Assembly: GCF_963576615.1 (NCBI RefSeq)
Contig: NC_088712.1
Location: forward strand, 15,917,527-15,981,526
DNA length: 64,000 nucleotides
Source of the DNA: Watersipora subatra
Taxonomy: Eukaryota; Bryozoa; Gymnolaemata; Cheilostomatida; Watersiporidae
Direction of reading: 5' to 3'
Shown here: piece by piece, positions 60,926 to 64,000 of the stretch
Position numbering within the stretch: position 1 is the first letter of the stretch
Layout of the letters: each line of letters starts with the position of its first letter
The notes under the pieces: generated by a model
What the model saw: the letters and a program-made list of their open reading frames with translations, nothing else
Database searches by the model: none
Told to the model about the DNA's origin: nothing
Made by a program: the position numbers and the translations under genes

Positions 60926-61580
60926 TTAACCCTTTCATTGAAGTTGACTCATTTATGCGTTTTCTATTGTCGACCAGGTAAACCCATTTTTGCGACTTTA
61001 CCAGCAATTGCTAGTAACTAAATTTTATTACTCGTTGATAACATAACCAACGGTCTTTAGGATTTTTATAGTAGTGACAGTGTTGTCCTAAAATTTCTCT
61101 ATAAAATAAGACTAAAGTTTAATATGTTAATCTTTGTTTGTGAATTACCAACCTAAAAATGAAATTATTTTGTGCAAGTTCATTAAACACATCCGAGTTA
61201 GAAAACAAATAACTACCTATGTTGATGAAATTATAGCTGATTCAGAATTTTGTGATTACACAGATAATTAAAATAGCAATAGCAGCACTGACTCTGATGG
61301 TGGTAAAAGTAATGGTTTAGTAAGAATAAGGAACATTGTCGAGGATCGTTTCAGCTTTGTAGCTTCACATCGCTTTATCAATGCACAAAGTATAGATACA
61401 ATTAATTTGTTGCATTACAGAGCTTGTGAACATGTTGGCAAAAAATATGTAACTAAAACAAATGCTCTAGATGGAGTTTGAAATTGAAAAAATATTGTAT
61501 ACATATGAAGCAATATCGGCAAAATGGCTGGCAGTAGGCCGATAGCTAAATTTGTACATGGACGCAAATGAAAGGGTTAT
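60926..61580 (+). mobile_element. piggyBac-type MITE, copy 2, nested in a Helitron
   Basis: The element, 60930-61576 (647 bp), has ends CCCTTTCATTGAAG and CAAATGAAAGGG, which are inverted over the first ten bases. It is flanked by TTAA on the left and TTAT on the right (one change). Its interior matches copy 1 throughout, including the acidic reading frame (EFCDYTDN, stop, NSNSSTDSDGG) with the stop at the same codon. Being inside Helitron copy 3, it inserted after that Helitron did. Confidence 0.8.
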
Positions 61581-62112
61581 GTATTGAAAGTGTGGCAATT
61601 CATAGACAATACAACATTGAATAAAAAGCACTTGCCTTTTTGATGTAGAAATTTACATGTAGTACGTGAGAAGTGAGTTTTTTTCAGTAGCCGTAAGAAA
61701 CAAATGTTTATGTGACCTTCTCGGTACACGTCGGCAGTAAATATTAATTGCATGTAAATAACTACTCATTAATTTATTTTATTTAATAAACAATACATTT
61801 GTATAGCTGTATAGACACCTTGGTATAGGCCACAGAGCTTTTTAACCTGGCAAAAACTGCTGTTTAAAACAGAACAATGCCGTTGGGCACTATAAAGAGG
61901 CGCACTAACCAGAGATTTTGGTTAATGTGCCCTAGCAGGGAAAGAAAAACAACAAAATCGCCACACCTTTATATGAGCGGCTTGGCTCAAATCGTCAGAC
62001 AAAATTAGCAGCTAATAGTCCAAAATTACGATATTTACTACTCATATTAATTCAGTTCGCTTCAAACAACCAAAATTTGTACAACGATTAAAGTAAAGAT
62101 CACTCTATAAGT

Positions 62113-62225
62113 TGGAAACACACACACGCACGCGCTCATACTCACACTCACACACACAAACACGCACGCATACAGACAACAAATACGTTTTATATAGTAG
62201 ATATATATATATATATATATACATG
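62113..62225. repeat. CA-rich and (AT)n microsatellites at a Helitron end
   Basis: acacacacgcacgcgctcat and related CA-rich words fill 62119-62171. The Helitron 5' end follows at 62201, then an (AT)n run to about 62221. Open frames on both strands here (62062-62580, 62105-62294) follow from the simple sequence and are not genes. Confidence 0.85.
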
Positions 62226-62770
62226 TATATATTGCTCTTGTTATATATATATTTATATAAATATATCTTCCTGCCAAAAAAGGTATACATATGAAATTTA
62301 TATATATTTTTGTCATTGCACCCAAGTATTTTGTTTCATGGGAAACGGTAAATATACACAGCGGTTTCCTTTTCCCATGACCGGTAGCAAAACTTTCATC
62401 ACAACATTTTATGACTAACAGCCTTTGCATTAGTGATGAACATCTCGTCAAATTTCCCACATGGTGCTCAGAATCAGCATTGGTCTGACCAAAATATGTT
62501 GTTTTCTGCCCTGTGTGCACTAATCTTTCATAACTCATAAAGTTAGTCAAAAACCTTAAACAAATAATTTTCAAACACAATATGACATCAATAAAGTCGT
62601 CTATTTGTGTAGGTGTTTAAAAATCCTATAGTGTCAGAGTGTGCTATTTGTGCATGCCCTCAACCTTACTCTCTATTTTGAAAAATACAGTTTTCAACCA
62701 GTCATTGTTTCATGGAAGCTGAGAGCATATTTAAAAGAAACATAGGTAGCTGGGTCTACTCTATTAGTGG

Positions 62771-64000
62771 CTAGCTGCATTACCCGTGTTCGGAAACAGA
62801 TTCATGTAAAGGAATAGGTTTATTGAGAGTTGCTTTTCATACTATGAAACAACTCCAAATATACAATCCACTGAAAAATTTGTGTTGATCAGACTATGCA
62901 TACACATTTGCAGTCATACATGTTAATAATATTGGAGAGAGCAATGAAAATATGCAATGTGTTTTACAGCTAGTCTACCATGCATCAGTCTCAAACAAAC
63001 CATATCAGAGTTGTCCTATTTTTATACAGAGAACTAATAATGAATTGACATTGGTAGGCAAACTGAAGTTCTTCAAACTGGCAGCTTTGAAAGATTTTGC
63101 ATGTTCTAAGAAATTCTACAAAATATTTTGCTACTGCGATGCCAAGCCATTGACAGCATTTATTGAATGGAGACTTCTACATGCACTATACATGAATTCT
63201 ACACTTCTATATTGAATGGAGACTTCTAACACTTATCATGGCTCACCAGTTTTTGTCTATAGCCTGTGTATTGGCATGGTATATACAAAAAGTGCTTCAG
63301 TAATGGGGTTGTGTTGATAAAACTTATTATCAGTAAAAGTTTTATGTATAGATAGGCACAGAAACTATGCTGTCAAGGCAGATACAGCATTTGCACCTTA
63401 CGATAATAAAGCATAGTGCCAACATGATAGCCTTTTTATGAGACGCAATTAAGAAAACAAGTTCATAAAACTATATATATATACTGAAAAATATGTTAGA
63501 AAATGCTGCATGTGGATAATGTGTAGATATAGCAGAACGTGAAAGACATAGCATGACATAACAATAACATAATGTTAAGTCAATGCAAGCAGGACATAAC
63601 AATAACACAATGTTAAATCAACACAAGACAACATTTTTAGTTTTTCTGTCGAGTGTATGAACAAACAGTTTTTGGCTTGTGCCTACTCTAGAGCAGGCAA
63701 TGAATAGCAGGCCATGGCTAAAGTAGGGTGACACTAAGTGGATACCAGGTACTTTAAGGGACTGACCTTTTGACTTGTTGATGGTCATAGCAAAGCAAAC
63801 TCTGATTGGGAACTGAATTTTTTAAATTCAAATGATAGGTCTGTTGAAATAATCGGGATCCTTGGAATAAAAACCTATTCACCTCTACCAAATGCTGAAA
63901 TGATTGTGGCCGGAATTTTGTGAGCCGTGAGAGTCGCTGCCTGCTGTGTCGGCTCAGCAGTATCTGTACTTGTAGCAGCTGCAGCATTTATTCTGGCCTG
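62771..64000 (-). mobile_element. Helitron copy 4, running off the window
   Basis: The 3' end on the minus strand is GGGTAATGCAGCTAG at 62771 (next base C). The same sub-terminal blocks as the other copies follow: aggtttattgagagttgct, gaaacaactccaaatata. It contains the best-preserved helicase relic (63600 to the window end). Its 5' end lies beyond base 64000. Confidence 0.75.
63600..64000 (-). pseudogene. Helitron Rep-helicase, C-terminal part, decayed
   Basis: Read on the minus strand: IPATIISAFGRGE, stop (TAG at 63877-63875), [20 protein letters not shown], a one-base shift, then [31 protein letters not shown], and LDRKTKNVV before a stop. These are the late Pif1-type helicase motifs of Helitron transposases; AMTINKS.GQS and the H-G-x-L-x-x-A-x-S-R-V stretch are the clearest. 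The stop and the shift show that this copy cannot make a full protein. The N-terminal Rep nuclease and Walker motifs would lie beyond the window. Confidence 0.75.

Larger units (their letters stand above)
59665..62201 (-). mobile_element. Helitron copy 3, carrying a nested MITE
   Basis: On the minus strand it begins TCTACTATATAAAACG at 62201, preceded by A, and ends GGTAATGCAGCTAG at 59665. The base after CTAG is C, not the expected T. It shares the 5' region (cggtacacgtcggcagtaaata, gctaatagtcc) and the helicase relic (60385-60600) with copy 1. A piggyBac-type MITE interrupts it at 60930-61576. Near the 5' end are a CA-rich microsatellite (62119-62171) and, just outside, an (AT)n run. Confidence 0.8.

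Noticed and set aside
62062-62580. A 172-residue minus-strand open frame
   Set aside because: It runs through (AT)n and CA-rich simple repeats at a Helitron end, with Tyr/Ile and Cys/Val repeats in the peptide and no family motif.
1-64000. tRNA, rRNA, CRISPR array or bacterial operon
   Set aside because: No B-box-like GGTTCGAATCC with a matching cloverleaf, no spaced identical repeats and no closely packed genes were found. The regular repeats are minisatellites or transposon ends.

Overview
This is an AT-rich stretch of nuclear DNA from an animal, probably an invertebrate. The evidence is spliced exons with GT..AG junctions, long introns, very little open coding space, and many eukaryote-only mobile elements: a Ty3/Gypsy-type LTR retrotransposon, piggyBac-like elements with TTAA target sites, and Helitrons that start with TC, end with CTAG and sit between A and T. 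No bacterial operon, CRISPR array, rRNA or clear tRNA was seen. The phylum cannot be fixed from the sequence; a marine lophotrochozoan or another non-vertebrate is a guess.

Layout. 0.9-5.4 kb: a ten-exon plus-strand gene that looks like a transposase-derived protein, open across all ten exons (about 616 residues, N-terminus not found). 5.4-14.8 kb: no convincing gene apart from one isolated candidate exon at 11.9 kb, but palindromes, a two-copy dispersed repeat and two degenerate tandem arrays. 14.9-27.3 kb and 37.0-47.1 kb: two collinear copies (A and B) of a segmental duplication in the same orientation. Each carries a minus-strand, multi-exon gene of unknown function ending in tandem, unusual Cys/His zinc-binding repeats. 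Both copies carry lesions and read as pseudogenes, but exon order, splice sites and most phases match. Copy A is interrupted by a 4.25 kb LTR retrotransposon (19.7-24.0 kb) flanked by a 216-218 bp direct repeat. Copy B is interrupted by a decayed piggyBac-like transposon (about 43.3-45.9 kb).

27.3-36.7 kb, between the copies: a purine-rich, C-poor tract with a retroviral-type protease relic, a decayed transposase-like gene, a quiet AT-rich stretch, and an inverted copy of a roughly 650 bp piggyBac-derived MITE. 47.9-64 kb: a Helitron field on the minus strand (47938-49874, a fragment at 58954, 59665-62201, and one running off the window from 62771), each larger copy holding a decayed helicase C-terminus. 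Two more piggyBac-type MITEs lie here, one nested inside a Helitron, together with a pyrimidine microsatellite, a TATACAGTATAC-rich region and a GC-richer minisatellite.

The only gene without visible lesions is the transposase-derived gene at the left. The item most likely to be undescribed is the duplicated gene with the tandem C-x-C ... C-x2-C ... C ... H-x5-H repeats.
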